A DNA stretch of 6,278 nucleotides from Cyanobacteria bacterium UBA8803. Lineage in GTDB: Bacteria; Cyanobacteriota; Cyanobacteriia; Cyanobacteriales; Coleofasciculaceae. The stretch is taken from positions 7,561 to 13,838 of the forward strand of contig DNXU01000041.1 in assembly GCA_003505715.1 (NCBI GenBank). The letters run 5' to 3'. A program made the translations under genes and the position numbers. Numbering within the stretch: the stretch's first letter is position 1; each line of letters begins with the position of its first letter. Below, in pieces: positions 6,192 through 6,278 of this stretch. The notes beneath the pieces are model-generated. The model saw only the letters and a program-made list of their open reading frames with translations, was not told the DNA's origin and searched no databases.

Positions 6192-6257
6192 TCCTCGTGG
6201 ATGGTTTATTTGTTGGAAGTCCCTAGATCAGCCCATCGGGTTTAGGAGCAACAGGTA

Positions 6258-6278
6258 ATATCATGTCCGGTGAAACAC
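6258..6278 (+). repeat. Dispersed short repeat, copy C (at window edge)
   Basis: ATATCATGTCCGGT (6258-6271) is an exact inverted match to 1887-1900. The longer ATGTCCGGTGAAACAC (6263-6278) matches copy B at 14 of 16 positions. It may continue beyond the window. Confidence 0.5.

Noticed and set aside
6223..6278. Minus-strand open frames entering from the right edge and ending near 6223 or 6243
   Set aside because: They have fewer than 20 codons, have no recognisable sequence and run through the dispersed repeat, so a gene tail is not credible from this alone.

Overview
The window looks like cyanobacterial chromosome, probably from a filamentous Oscillatoriales-type lineage. The octamer GCGATCGC (HIP1), characteristic of cyanobacteria, occurs at least eight times: 1783, 1991, 2148, 2641, 3382, 3625, 4462 and 5526. 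The gene content agrees: a cyanobacterial-type biliverdin reductase, a plastid/cyanobacterial PAP-fibrillin-like protein and a large WD40 protein. There is no sign of phage, insertion sequence, CRISPR array, tRNA or rRNA.

Left half, plus strand. After a two-copy 15-bp tandem repeat at the left edge come three genes. The first (57-968) is an exported phosphodiester glycosidase-family protein. The second (1147-1779) is a PAP/fibrillin-like protein. The third (about 1899-2879) is biliverdin reductase, bvdR, which reduces biliverdin to bilirubin with NAD(P)H. Gaps of 178 and 119 bases mean that co-transcription is possible but not evident. bvdR appears to carry His where the characterised cyanobacterial enzyme has its essential Arg185.

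Right half, minus strand. A small, acidic, probably exported protein of unknown function (3054-3428) converges on bvdR. The two are separated by a palindromic hairpin element of cyanobacterial intergenic-repeat type. Upstream of it on the same strand, 180 bases away, is an 801-residue protein (3609-6014). It has a coiled-coil N-terminus, a long uncharacterised central region and C-terminal WD40 repeats that stop abruptly in the seventh blade.

Intergenic DNA holds short repeats. A motif resembling ATGTCCGGTTAAACAC occurs three times: directly before bvdR, after bvdR, and at the right window edge. The 264 bases right of the WD40 gene contain an inverted-repeat structure and no convincing gene. 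No complete new multi-gene system is evident. The best leads are the WD40 protein's unassigned N-terminal half and the BvdR active-site substitution. All family assignments come from recognising motifs by eye and from memory of homologous sequences; no search was run.
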